Part shown: in pieces, positions 11,807 through 25,689 of the stretch
Numbering within the stretch: position 1 is the stretch's first letter
Layout of the letters: the number at the start of each line of letters is the position of its first letter
Source of the DNA: Sepiola atlantica
Taxonomy: Eukaryota > Mollusca > Cephalopoda > Sepiida > Sepiolidae
Length of the DNA stretch: 64,000 nt
Assembly (NCBI GenBank): GCA_963556195.1
Contig: OY744519.1
Location: 34,683,801-34,747,800, forward strand
Reading direction: 5' to 3'
Position numbers and translations under genes: made by a program
Notes under the pieces: model-generated
What the model saw: only the letters and a program-made list of their open reading frames with translations
What the model was told of the DNA's origin: nothing
Database searches by the model: none

Positions 11807-12349
11807 TAAATGTCAAATAGTTTTCATTTAAATTCCGTCGGCTAATAATAGAAAATTTGTAATTAAAACAGGAACGCTAAAATATCGGAACGTGTGTTTC
11901 TCACGTTATTTTTACGTACTTTCAATTTTAAATAATGAGTTAAAAAAGATTTTTAAAAAACTTCTGACATCAATGAGGACATCGGATTGAAGGTGCTGAT
12001 TCCAAATATACGGTTGGTTCGGCCTTTAGATCAACAGTTTATGTATAATGCCGAAACACACACCTACACACATACAGGCAACTTTTGCTTTATATATAGA
12101 GAAATCAGGATACCTTCTCTTGAAAACTAGCTTTTATAATCCAGTCCTCGCTGATTGTCTATGAGTTCAATATCTTAGACTCATCAGACATTGTGTAGAA
12201 TAAGAGAACTTTCTTCTTCTTTGTACTAACGAGTCACCGGTTATTAAGGCCCGAAGGCCACTCGAGGATACGAGTTTATGAGTTTGTCAGGTGTACGATT
12301 AGACAGCATCTTGACGATTGGAAACTATGGTTAAAACAGGGTAGAATTT

Positions 12350-12750
12350 GATTATTTTCGAGGACGGCTCAACAAGATTTTGTTTACATTGGACTTCAAA
12401 ACGACCATGATATTGCGCAAGACAGTTTTTGCTGTTAATGTTTTACAGGAGGTGGGGGACCAGAGATTGAAGCTCAGTCGAACACCTACCATGAAAATAA
12501 CGATAGAGTAGAGAAAGACTAGTAACGTCTCTTCTGTGCTAAATAAGCTATAGAGAAGAGAAGAGGACACCCCAATAGGTATCGAAGTCGATTAAGTATT
12601 CTGTCAAGGCAGAAACGGGTGCTCTGAGCGGCACCTCCACAGATGTGACAATAATCCTCCATCTTAATACGAATCTGGCTCTAATCTTACGAGAGGACTG
12701 CGTCAGGAGTGAGATACTTTCTGGAGTAGTAGAATGATCCAACAATTTTG
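12350..12750 (-). pseudogene. LINE reverse transcriptase C-terminal remnant
   Basis: Minus-strand remnant of a LINE ORF2 tail split over two frames. The upstream piece ends EYLIDFDTYWGVLFSSL and continues in another frame as YSLFSTEETLLVFLYSIVIF, which aligns by eye with the 'IxDPxxTxxLxxLxHRRxVxSLSLFYRY' segment of this group. The tail ends MVVLKSNVNKILL, the standard terminal 'FKSNVNxxL' block, followed by a stop. Frameshifts and missing polymerase motifs mark it as a 5'-truncated pseudogene. It is homologous to the pieces at 96-432, 47528-47940 and 50875-51195. Confidence 0.72.
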
Positions 12751-13221
12751 TCTTGCTTTGATGTAAGTCTCAGATCTATATTGAAAGTCAGTCCCAGGAG
12801 CTTATCAAAACGAAGTGCTTCCTCAAGACAAAGCCATTAATTTCATATTTCTGATACAGGGGAAATCATTGGTATTTTTAGAGTCGTCCGTTGTTTTGAC
12901 TGAGTAGTATTTGGAGATTTACAATCCTTTCATAGTATTCATAATCATTGAACTGTCAATCTGTCAATCTCATTAACCTTTATCTTCCAGTGTTTTTAGT
13001 AATGACTCGTTACTAAAAAAATAAGTGTTGTTGAATTAGTAGCGTTAGTTTTGGGACAATGTGTAGTAAGTAGAAGTTGGTTCATATTAGTGAAGTTTAT
13101 TAGTAGCTATATAGTGCGGGGGAAGGCTTCGATGCCTTTCTTATATTGAGTTTTTTTATATTCTATCTCTCCGGATCTACGTAGATGTAACTAGGTGATT
13201 TAGAATTCACCTCCATCTCTG

Positions 13222-13265
13222 GATGTTTTCTTTTTTGACATATTTAAACGATATGTCTCCTGGTT
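13222..13265 (+). repeat. short dispersed repeat (copy 2)
   Basis: Second copy of the 11750-11806 sequence, with the same order of motifs and small differences. Confidence 0.45.
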
Positions 13266-13329
13266 GTTCGTCGACTGAAATTAGATGACGACATTTCCCT
13301 TGTAAATTTATATACAACTACGTTTGTTG

Positions 13330-13335
13330 TAGAGA

Positions 13336-13405
<70 letters not shown>

Positions 13406-13406
13406 A
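13330..13406. repeat. (GA)n microsatellite
   Basis: About 75 bp of ga dinucleotides with a few substitutions. The minus-strand frame through it (SLSLSL) is a by-product. Confidence 0.97.
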
Positions 13407-14530
13407 GAATAGACAGCGTGTAAATCTCTCGCACATACACCGGAACATGAGCAAGCCGTAGGTTAGCAATCGTCTTTGTGATATATATTTGTCTACATTT
13501 ACTCTCAACGCATCTCGTTTATCTGACGTGATAATTACTGATCTAGAATAAGTTGTTCAGTTTCACAGGATTCAGATTTTGACTTTGTCTCAAATAGGCG
13601 GTTCGACCGGCTCTCTATCATTGCTTGGCCTATCTTTGTAGCCGTATAGGCGCACAGAATAATCAGTAATCACATTTACTTATATGAACCCCTCTATTCT
13701 ATGACCCTAGCAACACATGTTTCCATCGATTTAGTTTGGACATTAATGTATTATTTCACTTAGTAATTATGACTTTAGTTTTCACTACTTTATGTATCAT
13801 GTTTTGTATATGACTCTTACGTTTTTTTTCTGCAAACTGTGTATATATGTAAATCCAACTATTTCTTCATCATTGTTCTTTTTCTTTTACTTTCAATAAC
13901 TGTGTTATCCACGATAACATAAGATCCAAAATGACAAGCTCATGTTCAATAAGATACAAGCGAACACGTACGTTGCTAAAGAAACATCAAAGCTAGAATA
14001 TACAATATGTGTTAGCTGAACACGTTAATCTGCATTAGCAAGGGTTCAGAACTGCGATAGAAAACCCAGGGAAAATTTACGAAAATACAACGCAATTATC
14101 ATATTTTGGTGGAAATAGTTTCTACTCTGTTCATTTTATTCATGATTTTTATAATTAATTACTTTCTAATAAAGACTCTTCAGGCATCTATTCACTTATC
14201 AAGAGATTGAAAAATTCCGTCAATGTATGCCTTTAAAATTGTATTGTATTCTGTTTAATAGTGTTCTAATCTATTTGTTTACGATTAATTGTTCCCATAT
14301 TGCATTACATTTTATACTAGGTCTACTTAGGAGGTAATTGTCACCCAACATATGCGCTGCTTCTTTGAGACCCCTTACTCGCCACATTTCTCCTCTGCTA
14401 TTACTTTTTGCTTCATCTCATACGGGTAGATGGTGTCCCTTTTCCCTCCATATGTTTTCAGAAATACCAGATTTTTCAATATCTCTACGTATTACAGCTT
14501 TCCGATGTCATTCTAACCTTACTTTTAGTG
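13407..14530. other. no feature recognised
   Basis: AT-rich sequence without a recognisable domain, RNA or repeat of my acquaintance. The 118-codon frame that starts at 14338 (+) runs into the repeat at 14540 and is not gene-like. Confidence 0.4.
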
Positions 14531-14539
14531 GGCGGCGGA

Positions 14540-14690
14540 TTCCCGAGTTCAACAAAAGGGTCGGATTTTACATCAGTCGAAACCGTCGTGAGAATAACAA
14601 CATGGATGAGAAGAGTAGTCCGAATAATCCAAATAATACACATTATCAATCCCCATCTAAACAGATCCGAAATATAAAATTAATTTTTAA
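14540..14690 (+). repeat. dispersed repeat family C (copy 1)
   Basis: Contains 'cccgagttcaaca', a 'ggtcggattttacatcagtc' block, 'gaaaccgtcgtgagaataac' and 'agtccgaataatccaaataa'. The same order occurs at 17955-18070, 38440-38625, 61285-61412 (-) and 61490-61570. Cleaner copies contain CTGNAGAAGGTC...GGCCGAAACG, a hammerhead-like core, so the family may be a tail of Penelope-like or related retroelements. Confidence 0.6.
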
Positions 14691-14884
14691 TTAGAGACGT
14701 TTAAGGCATGTATTATCTTCGATAGAGAGTAAAAAAACTCATAATGTTCGCCTTTGGAATTGTATTCAATTCATCTTGAAGCACCTTCAAACGCGTTTTG
14801 TTATTTTTATTTCGGCAGGAAAATGATATTAAGACTGATTGAAAGTTTTGGTTTCATGTTTCTCGTAAATTCCCTTGCGTTCTT

Positions 14885-15270
14885 TTAAATTATTTGCTGT
14901 AAGGAGCTCGTCGTGACATAACGTTTCAGATTTCTTTTACGGAATATTGCCCGAATGAGTGATTTTGAAACATTCTCCCTAAAACAAATTATTACCCCAA
15001 TATCTAATTCTGTTGTATTTTTGGCCATCTGCATATTCCTTCCCGCTTTTTCACCCGAACGCCCTTTAGTTTTATTCAATATTGATTTTTCTGTCGAATC
15101 GTATTTGCCTAACCGACATTTTGTTAAGTCCGTCGATTTCTGTCTTTTTCCTGTTGTCTTTTTTGTCGAGTTAATCCCTCCTTTGAGGCAATTAAAATGA
15201 TAGAGATTTGATAAAATCTGGAAAATCTCTACAATTTTTCCATCGTTTACCCGTGGTTTAAATCTCATTA
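14885..15270. other. open on both strands, unrecognised
   Basis: Frames of 127 codons (-, 14885-15268) and 81 codons (+, 14955-15200) overlap. Neither shows a domain I recognise. The downstream stretch 'ggtttaaatctcattaaaat' (15255) resembles one at 27043, which suggests a dispersed repeat and not a gene. Confidence 0.25.
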
Positions 15271-15399
15271 AAATCGGAGTTAAGATACTTCCGTGAGGGT
15301 TTCGTGCACTCTTAGTGCCAACTTACCTTCGCAAAATTCATAACTTCAGTCGTATACGTTGGATGTTAAAAACGGCAATTTTTAGAATCAGTTTAGATT

Positions 15400-16110
15400 A
15401 ATCAGAAATGTGGAAAATTCCATTACAAGATGAAATATTAAAATTATGGAGACGTGTCAGAATATGATGTCATGGACAGGTAGTCAAGAGTGAAACGTAA
15501 CGATGAAGGTAGCGAAATCTTTGTTCTTTGACAGGTGAGCTGATTTTTCGAACATCTGTCTTCGTCCAGCTCCCCGGGTAACGAGTGATGAGGAGCTTAC
15601 GCAATGTACAACTTTACAATGATACAAACGTAGCACCAGGACTTTCACCAAAAGATTGGAGAATAAAATTGATGGCGTTTACACCAGAATGCGAAGAGCT
15701 TCTCTTAACATCTCCTGGAGACAGTATTCCACGAGAGAGCAACTCTATGACACATCCTCAGATTTCAATTTTGATCAGAGAGAGGAGAACCAGATTTGCT
15801 TGACACTGCTGGGGGGTTAAGGATTAAATCATCAGCGATGTTAGATTTGCTTGACACTGCTGGGGGGTTAAGGATTAAATCATCAGCGATGTTCTTTTGT
15901 GGATGTTAAAACAGGGATGTGTCTCAGTGGGTAGATCACACAGAACCTACGTCAAGCGACTAGCAGAATACTCACAATGCACATATAAAAGAACCACTAG
16001 GTGTGATGGAGGATAGAGCGAGCTGGCATGAGAGAGTCAAGAGGATGCCGTGACATTACCGTAACTATATGACGATGAAAAGAATTAAACATCTAAGAGC
16101 ATAATGTCAC
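15400..16110 (+). other. unrecognised segment, possibly a decayed retroelement
   Basis: A 72-codon frame (15585-15803) has no known domain. Around 16000-16050 the plus strand reads VMEDRASWHERVKRMP before a stop, vaguely like the end of some LINE ORFs. The evidence is too weak for a named call. Confidence 0.2.
15792..15893 (+). repeat. perfect 51-bp tandem duplication
   Basis: The 51-bp stretch starting 'agatttgcttgacactgctg' at 15792 is repeated without change from 15843. A very recent local duplication. Confidence 0.97.
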
Positions 16111-16339
16111 TAAATAAGTATTGTGAAATAGTAATAGTCGTATTTTAGTGAAAAGGTTCGGAGGTCAGAGGGCAGAGGAAGCACTGAGCGGAAATTACGC
16201 AAACCACATAATTTCCGGGCGAGGCCCTCTTTCTCGTTCTTAGGCGGCGAAACATGAACGAGAAAAGACGTGTTTGCGAGCCGTCTCTAAAACTGACAAA
16301 GGGTGCACTTATGTGGTGATATATAACTATGTAATCGTT

Positions 16340-16380
16340 CTTTCTCTCTCTCTTTCTTTCTCTCTCTCTTTCTCTCTTAC
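16340..16380. repeat. (CT)n tract
   Basis: Interrupted tctc/tttc run. Confidence 0.9.
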
Positions 16381-16654
16381 TCTATCACACACGTATGGGT
16401 TTTTTATCTGCGAACGAAAAAGCAACCTGGGCTCACAGCGATGATAGTGACAGCGACTACGAAGACAAAACGATCGACACGCTTGTGTAAAGGATTTCAT
16501 ACACGTGTCGATAAGGGTATATATAGTATGGCATGTTGTTGGCGTTTTACATTTTTTATACCTTATTACAGAAGTAAAGAAAAAACTGAGGAAATAAACT
16601 TTCACTGCTTAATGTTTACTACGCCAATAGCGACGTTTAATAAAAGAGAAAAAA

Positions 16655-16665
16655 AGAGACAGAAT

Positions 16666-16720
<55 letters not shown>

Positions 16721-16721
16721 G
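16655..16721. repeat. (GA)n microsatellite
   Basis: Run of ga dinucleotides with occasional aaag interruptions. Confidence 0.95.
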
Positions 16722-16738
16722 AATGAGAAAGGCGATTA

Positions 16739-17245
16739 ACCATTGTCAACTACATACAATGAGTCAATGAGATTACGGCTGTTTTCCATAATTGAGAGGA
16801 TGACATATAAATGATTAGGCGTAAGGATTTCTCATCTAACGTTAGAAAGAGCTTATTATTGCCACATAACAGTAAACACGCATTTATATAAGATGATATG
16901 CCCTTCCAATCAACGGTCTTTCTGTTGGTCTCTCGCAAATAAGATTCAAAAAGCCTTTTCATTGAACGTACGTTTGCTTTTGGTGATGTTTATTTGTTAC
17001 GTATTACAGAACCAGATGGTAAGACAGAAGAGGAAAACAAAAGGGGTTTCTGCCATATCTCTACAATAACAACCATTAAAAGTAGACCTGACTACCGATT
17101 GAGCTGACAACTTACATTATGTCAACGAGATTACAGCTGTTTTCGGTCGATGGAAAGACGACGGGAAATCGATTGGGGTTTCAAGGATTTCTCATCGAAC
17201 GTAACAACTGGTTTATTAGTACCACGTAACGTTACAGTGTGATTT
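16739..17245 (+). repeat. diverged direct repeat pair (~145 bp units)
   Basis: 16739-16885 and 17098-17245 share 'gagattac(g/a)gctgtttt', 'aaggatttctcatc(t/g)aacg' and 'ccac(a/g)taac' in the same order. An unidentified dispersed or locally duplicated repeat. Confidence 0.6.
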
Positions 17246-17954
17246 CTCTTTTTCATACCTTTTACCATAGTAATTGATTTTTGATAATTTTTATTGATGT
17301 GAAGTATTTTAGTGTTTTATCTCTTCTCTATTACACATTCTTGAAGTGTGTGCCATTATTATAAGACCCGCCCCGAGTGTGTATTCTGCCTAATATTCGA
17401 TAAATCATGTTAACATGTAATCTATATCATTGACTCATTTATAAAAATTATTCATGCAATCATTTTATTATTCCGTAAACTTCTATTACCCAGAAATCTT
17501 CTCAGTTTTACAAGCTCTTCTAAACACGACTCCAGTCTAATAATAGTAAACCAGGAGTTAAAATAGTATGGTCTCTCAATATTAACGTTATTTCTCTACC
17601 TGTTTATAATTTATGAACCAGAAAAAAACTTTAGATTTCCTAAAAGCTAGCATGATAACAATTAAAATAAATGTTCATTTAGTATATCTGGTTATACAAT
17701 TAAAATGTATGAAGACATGTTCTAAATATGAGCCTTGTTGCTGATGACATGGTTGTCGATTACGCTGACACATATGTCACGAATCTACTGAGTAATGACG
17801 TTCTGCAATTGATTATGGGAGACATGTTCTTTTAAAAACCTAAAGATAAAAATATCGTGGGGTTCAATCCGGTGAGTGTGGTGACTATTTTAGAATGTGG
17901 CGTTTCCTGATTAGTCGGTCTACAAATCAACGATCTCTGTGTTAAATATAAATG

Positions 17955-18070
17955 CTCCCAAGTTCGACAAGACACACCCGAAGAAGATTGAGAGTTACAT
18001 CGATCGAAACGTTGTGAGAATAATATCTAAGATGAGAGCTATAGTTCGTATAATAACAATTACATTAAAA
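17955..18070 (+). repeat. dispersed repeat family C (copy 2)
   Basis: 'caagttcgacaagacacacc', 'gaagaagattgagagttaca', then 'cgatcgaaacgttgtgagaa' follow the family C order. A diverged copy. Confidence 0.6.
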
Positions 18071-18074
18071 GTTT

Positions 18075-18311
18075 TTATTAATAAATAAATGCTTGTAGGG
18101 TTTATTATTAGACTGGGTCAGTTATCAGAAGACACGGAAAACATTATCAGCAACTTTAAAAGTATGACTTTTAAAAATAAATACTTACAGGGATTATGAT
18201 CATTAGACAAGGTATTTGTTTAGATGAGATGAATATAAATTGTACATTATTTCGGTCATCCGTAATTATATGTCTTATTTTCATATAGATACACTTGTTG
18301 GTATTGGTGGT
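18075..18311 (+). repeat. dispersed repeat family D, two partial copies
   Basis: 'cttgtagggtttattattag' (18091) and 'cttacagggattatgatcat' (18183) begin two adjacent copies. The second continues with 'tttcggtcatccgtaa'. Related copies lie at 20839-20960 and 21810-21935. The family contains a natural 'gattattattagac' stretch. Confidence 0.6.
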
Positions 18312-20838
<2,527 letters not shown>

Positions 20839-20960
20839 GACTGCGCTAGTCTTTAGGAGAGATCTGGTAAATTATATATTGTTTCGGCCATACGTAACTA
20901 AAAACTGTTTGGTGTCCATAAACAAATATCTGTGTTACGTTACAGTCGACCAATTCTTGT
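20839..20960 (+). repeat. dispersed repeat family D (right flank of the ATT tract)
   Basis: 'gactgcgctagtctttagga', then 'attgtttcggccatacgtaa', matches the order seen at 21835-21910 and 18240-18265. Confidence 0.6.
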
Positions 20961-21124
20961 CTCGAGATGTAATATTATTAGTGCGTTACAAAAATAATGG
21001 TCGCCTGAAGCGCTTGGTTTTAACAAGTCATTTTAACACAGAATCTGTAGTTTATTCCTGGTAAACCTTAACATATATAAAAATTAATGTATTCTCAATA
21101 ATAATTTGTAACATATTTTCAGCT

Positions 21125-21490
21125 AGATATTATATTTGAAGCATAGAATACCCTCAATGATGAACACGTCAAAACATGACCTTCGCCTTCTTATGTTGCA
21201 TGAGTTCAACTTTGGCACTTCGAAACTTCGGTCAATATCAATAAAGCATTGGGAGATGGATCCACAAGCGATCACACAGTACAAAAGGTGGCCCCAGAAA
21301 TTCTGTAGTTGAGGTGAGAGCCTTGGAGATGAAGAAGGTAGAGGACGGTCGTGTAATAGTGACAATGGACAATTGCAAGCACTTGTTGAGCAAAATCCAA
21401 AGAAATGTCTCAGACACTTGCTCTCAGCACTGCAACAGTTTCACGTTATTTACAGAGTATTGGAAAGGTGACAACATTTCATGAAGACAT
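21125..21490 (+). pseudogene. mariner-like transposase N-terminal remnant
   Basis: Remnant of the DNA-binding part of a mariner-type transposase, broken by frameshifts. The plus strand reads GRGRSCNSDNGQLQALVEQN near 21335-21395, parallel to the 'RSGRPS...D..L..LVE.NP' linker between the two helix-turn-helix halves. Then, in another frame, comes MSQTLALSTATVSRYLQSIG (from 21405), the second HTH with the conserved 'T.SR.L..IGKV' block. Upstream, 'ISIKHWEMDPQAITQYKRWP' matches the region between the first helices. No catalytic domain follows, so the copy is truncated at its 3' side. Confidence 0.75.
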
Positions 21491-21809
21491 GTATGTTTCT
21501 GAAACCGGCCATTATTTTTGTAACGACCTAATAATTGAAGCAATTAAAAATAATCAACTTCATTATTTGTTGTGGTATGCATGTTATTTTATTTGGTGGT
21601 TAATTAATTTTATTTAATCACATTCATCTAGTTGATTGGGGTGGTGGAAGAGCCCGATAAATACGTCCGTTCACTTCGGCACACAACGTCCTGTCATGGC
21701 GTAACTTCCTGCACACATCAACTTAAACTCTCATGAAAAAAATCCCTTTTTTACTGTATCTAACTTTATGTGGAAAATACCGTATCTAGCACACCCACGA
21801 TCAGATATT

Positions 21810-21935
21810 GCTACAGTTGTAGGGATTAATTTTAGACTGTGCTCGTGTCCAGGGAAGATGAAGCTGAATACTTTATTGTTTTTTGGCATCCATAACTATA
21901 AAAAGTCTGATTTTCATCAATGCATGCGTGTAAGT
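21810..21935 (+). repeat. dispersed repeat family D (copy)
   Basis: 'gtagggattaattttagact', 'gtgctcgtgtccagg', then 'ggcatccataactataaaaa'. Same order as the flanks of the ATT tract. Confidence 0.6.
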
Positions 21936-22340
21936 GAGTTCTAATTTAATATCGTCAGAAATGATTGGAGAAAAGAGAAACCGACTTAAATTATGCAATA
22001 CTTTAAAATTCGATCTATCTTTATAGATGTAAATATTGGACGACATTCGATCTCTGTAAACTTCAAGTTGAAGAAGAAACAATACATATTTATGATCAAT
22101 GAGATCGAGACCAACGAGAAAAAGAAGCTGAGAAATCGATTTATTTCTTATGTATGCTGTACTTTTCGATAGATTATATATATTCTTTACCCCTATCGCA
22201 CAAGGTTAAAAAATAGAAAGTTACCGAATGTAACGGAAGTCAATTTCATTCCTATGATAATGGCAGAAATCGATCTTCTATTCGATTAAGATGTGGAATT
22301 ATAATTTACATATATAATCGGGATAAAAATACACTAGGGA

Positions 22341-22410
22341 ATGCATCAATAGCCTAATGGATGTCGTCGCGGACATTGAGATCGACTTCAAACTCGAGCA
22401 AATCTATCAG
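22341..22410 (+). repeat. possible tRNA-derived SINE head
   Basis: 'tagcctaatgg' fits an A box. The following 'cttcaaactcgagca' is a poor B box. The pairing is weak. Confidence 0.3.
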
Positions 22411-23324
22411 GTAAACATATGCATTAATAACGTTGTAGCATTAACTTAATGATCCAGTAAGTTACGGAAAACGAGATTAGCGAATGAGAGTTTGTGTCTT
22501 AGAATCAAGTAGTAACGTAGCGATCAGGAAGTCGATTTTTGGAAGTGACGTAGAATAGTGAGACGTAGCAAAAATAAATACTAGTGTCTATCTCTCTTTG
22601 GTTTTGTCTGGGAGATGAGGCAGACGTGTTTTCAAAAGATATATTTCTTCCTCCTATGAGGTATACGCATAGGAGAAGACTAAAAAATGTGTAATTCTCT
22701 TCAGAAGGTAATTATTTGCAGAGGAACTAAAACAAAAATAAAACTAAAAAGTATATTCGAACCCAAAATAATAATGTGTTGTTAGAAGATCAACGCTATG
22801 CTACAACTACTACTATGATCAACACCCAACCCCATATTATCGAGACACGTACTGTTATCAATCGTACTAGACGACGCTTGTCGACACACTCCGGACATAT
22901 TTGCTTTTTGACGAAAATACGTCCGCTGTGTTACGGACGATTTCCTCGAGCCTGTATCTCTCTTAAGAAATTAAAAGAGTCTTGTTAGACTGTTGGAAAG
23001 GGAATGAACACACAATTTACTCCAGGTATGGGCAAAATAGCAAAAGCAATAACCCATACATAATATCAACTTATGTTTACTGAATCGTATACAATGAATT
23101 ACTTACAGTATATATCATTTTTCAGCATTAAATAATACAAAAATGGTAAATTGTCGTAGCACAAATATGTATTATCTTCACCAATTAAAGGTGGCAAAAA
23201 GCCAATACTCATCAAATATCAGTACATATATATGTACATATATTTATACATGCACAGTTTTGATATAATTTCCTGTGTTTACAGATAAATACAAGACGTA
23301 TTTTTCTCGAATTGAGATACGTGA

Positions 23325-23402
23325 TCGTCACAACGGCCTAGCAGTATGACATCACTGTTCAAAATACTTGCATCCGGGGTTTGAATCATCCAGCTGGTGA
23401 TA
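23325..23402 (+). repeat. tRNA-derived SINE head
   Basis: A-box-like 'acggcctagcagtatg' and B-box-like 'ggggtttgaatcatcc' about 40 bp apart, as in a tRNA. The acceptor arms do not pair well, so a functional tRNA is unlikely. Confidence 0.55.
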
Positions 23403-23483
23403 GGTTACGTCATCGATAGAGACGAGTGTAAAGTAACTCGAAAGAATATATATATTAATTGATATTAAACATATTTATTAAAA

Positions 23484-23486
23484 AGG

Positions 23487-23530
<44 letters not shown>

Positions 23531-23580
23531 AGAGAGAAAGACAGATAGAGAGAAAGAGAGTGGGAGAGAGAGAGAGAGAG
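23484..23580. repeat. (TA)n followed by (GA)n-rich tract
   Basis: About 40 bp of ta, then purine-rich gaga sequence. Confidence 0.95.
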
Positions 23581-24276
23581 ATCTCCCGCCATCTAAGTAT
23601 TCTTTTAAATGTAAATATTACATTTAATATATTTAATATAAATCTATTGTAAGTAAAAGCATACTAGTTTTCATTTAAGTTTCCCCTTGAAAATTAATGA
23701 ACGTAATATTTTAAGAAAAGTTTCTGTAATTTTTCCGTTTATTAAATCACTTTAATTACTTTTTTTTACTTTCGAAAAAGTATTGCATCTATATAGTAAT
23801 ATACGACAAAAAACTTGCGAACAAATAACACTGCATATTAATGAATAATACACTCTTTAAGAATAGTTATGCAAATTAGCCACACGGAGAGCTTTCTCTG
23901 AGCCTGAAAGGTGACAAATTGATGATTGTTTACATTTAACAGCAGAATATTAAGCTAAATTCCAGTGACCGAGTTTTCATTCATTTCTTTCTATTTTTTT
24001 CAGAATGTGGCGTAAATATCCATTTTTTTTGCCCATGGAAACTGGATTCAGTGTAAGTTGTTCGGTTTGTGATTTTTTATGTTTGTTGTTGAACAATATA
24101 TTTTTCTGGAGGAGAACGTTCTGAAGAGCAACATTGATGAAATATCCTGAATTTATATATAAATTTAGAGATGGTCACTTATGCGCGAAACGATCCGTCA
24201 AAATGCACCGAAGTTTTCTGGATTTGGAGAGAGAAAAATGAAAAAAATGAATAAAACTTGGTCACTGGAATTTAGC

Positions 24277-24280
<4 letters not shown>

Positions 24281-24324
<44 letters not shown>
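24281..24324. repeat. (TA)n microsatellite
   Basis: Pure ta run. The flanking 'cagtgaccgagttttcattc' (23965) and 'ttggtcactggaatttagct' (24259) regions are roughly inverted, suggesting that a repeat boundary lies here. Confidence 0.95.
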
Positions 24325-24328
<4 letters not shown>

Positions 24329-24421
24329 AATGGTAATAATCCATGTAAAAACATTCACAGGGTAGTAATCCAAATAATTTCAACCAGGTTTATAAAAAGT
24401 GCTCAATATCAAATAGAGCTT

Positions 24422-24707
24422 TATATATGATTATTTTTATTTACACAGACATGTATAAAATCTGCGACACTGGCATGTCAATGTTATCGATCAACAGTTA
24501 TTATAAACTGAAATCTCATCAGGCAGAGTTTAAATCCGATTTTAACCTCAGATCATATTTGGAGAGAACCTCTCCAAATATGATCTGAGGTTAAGATCGG
24601 ATTCTAACTCTGCCTGATGAGATCTCAGTTTATAATAACTGTTCATCGATAACATTGACATGCCAGTGTCGCAGATTTTGTACATGTCTGTGTAAATAAA
24701 AATAATC

Positions 24708-24714
<7 letters not shown>
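24422..24714. repeat. near-perfect 290-bp hairpin (145-bp arms, 3-nt loop)
   Basis: The left arm ends 'atatttggagag' at 24566 and, after 'aac', the right arm begins 'ctctccaaatat'. Pairing continues out to 'tgattatttttatttacaca' on the left and its complement at about 24690-24709. Only a few mismatches. No coding content. It reads as a MITE or element-end duplication bounded by (TA)n. Confidence 0.85.
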
Positions 24715-24739
<25 letters not shown>

Positions 24740-24756
24740 GTATGAATTTTTTCTTC

Positions 24757-24890
24757 TTTTTTTTCTTTTTTTTAAACGACATGGTGTCGCTTGATCTTGT
24801 GCTTAAGTTGTTAACGAAGCTCGTTGTGTAATAATGTCAACAACTGAAGACCAAGATCAAGCGACACCAAGTCGTTTAAAAAAAAGAAAA
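24757..24890. repeat. inverted repeat with ~50-bp arms
   Basis: 'aaacgacatggtgtcgcttg' (24773) pairs with 'caagcgacaccaagtcgttt' (about 24859), and 'cttaagttgttaac' pairs with 'gtcaacaactgaag'. A third partial copy in the right-arm orientation lies at 25128-25180. Confidence 0.75.
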
Positions 24891-24899
24891 AAAGAAGAG

Positions 24900-25300
24900 A
24901 AAATATTGTCTATTATACTGATGAAGATTCCTGTGTGAATCGAAAATTTGAATTTTCAATAAATAAATATGTTTATTTAAAAATAAGAAGTGCATTTTAC
25001 TGTTTTTAAGAACCGTTTCAAATGACAAAATTTAGATGCATTCTATACAGTGGAAATATTTTAGTAATACTTATAAGGTGCGACCAGAGCACACGCACCA
25101 CTTGTGGATATTATTACACCACGTGCTTCGTTAACAACTGAAGCATAAGATCAAGCGACAGCATGTCGCTTAAAAAAAAAGAAAACAGGAAGGAAAAAAT
25201 ATTGTCTATTATCCTGATGAAGATTCCTGTGCGAATCGAACATTTGAATTTTAAATAAATATGTTAATTTAGAAAAAAACGTCTCTGTATTTTACTAGTT
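24900..25300 (+). repeat. direct duplication of a retroelement-tail-like unit
   Basis: 'attgtctattatactgatga' (24905) and 'attgtctattatcctgatga' (25201) start two ~100-bp copies. Each contains CTGATGAAGATTC, a short loop, then GAATCGAA, a hammerhead-like core with one extra base before stem II. Stem I pairing is not convincing here. Confidence 0.6.
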
Positions 25301-25309
25301 TCAAAAACC

Positions 25310-25312
<3 letters not shown>

Positions 25313-25397
<85 letters not shown>

Positions 25398-25403
25398 CTC
25401 CCC

Positions 25404-25434
<31 letters not shown>

Positions 25435-25479
25435 AATACTCCCCATATATATAAATATATATATATATATAAATACTTC

Positions 25480-25550
<71 letters not shown>

Positions 25551-25554
25551 CTTC

Positions 25555-25628
<74 letters not shown>

Positions 25629-25632
25629 CTTC

Positions 25633-25675
<43 letters not shown>
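25313..25675. repeat. compound (TA)n cluster with 'aatact(c/t)cccat' interruptions
   Basis: Five (TA)n blocks are separated by 'aatactccccatata' or 'aatacttcccatata'. This is a higher-order array made of TA blocks plus a fixed spacer. The minus-strand YIYIYI frames (25269-25685) are by-products. Confidence 0.95.
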
Positions 25676-25677
<2 letters not shown>

Positions 25678-25689
25678 CTGACCATTCAG

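Noticed and set aside
25269..25685. Tyr/Ile repeat frames here and in the other TA tracts
   Set aside because: By-products of (TA)n. No start context or flanking coding sequence.
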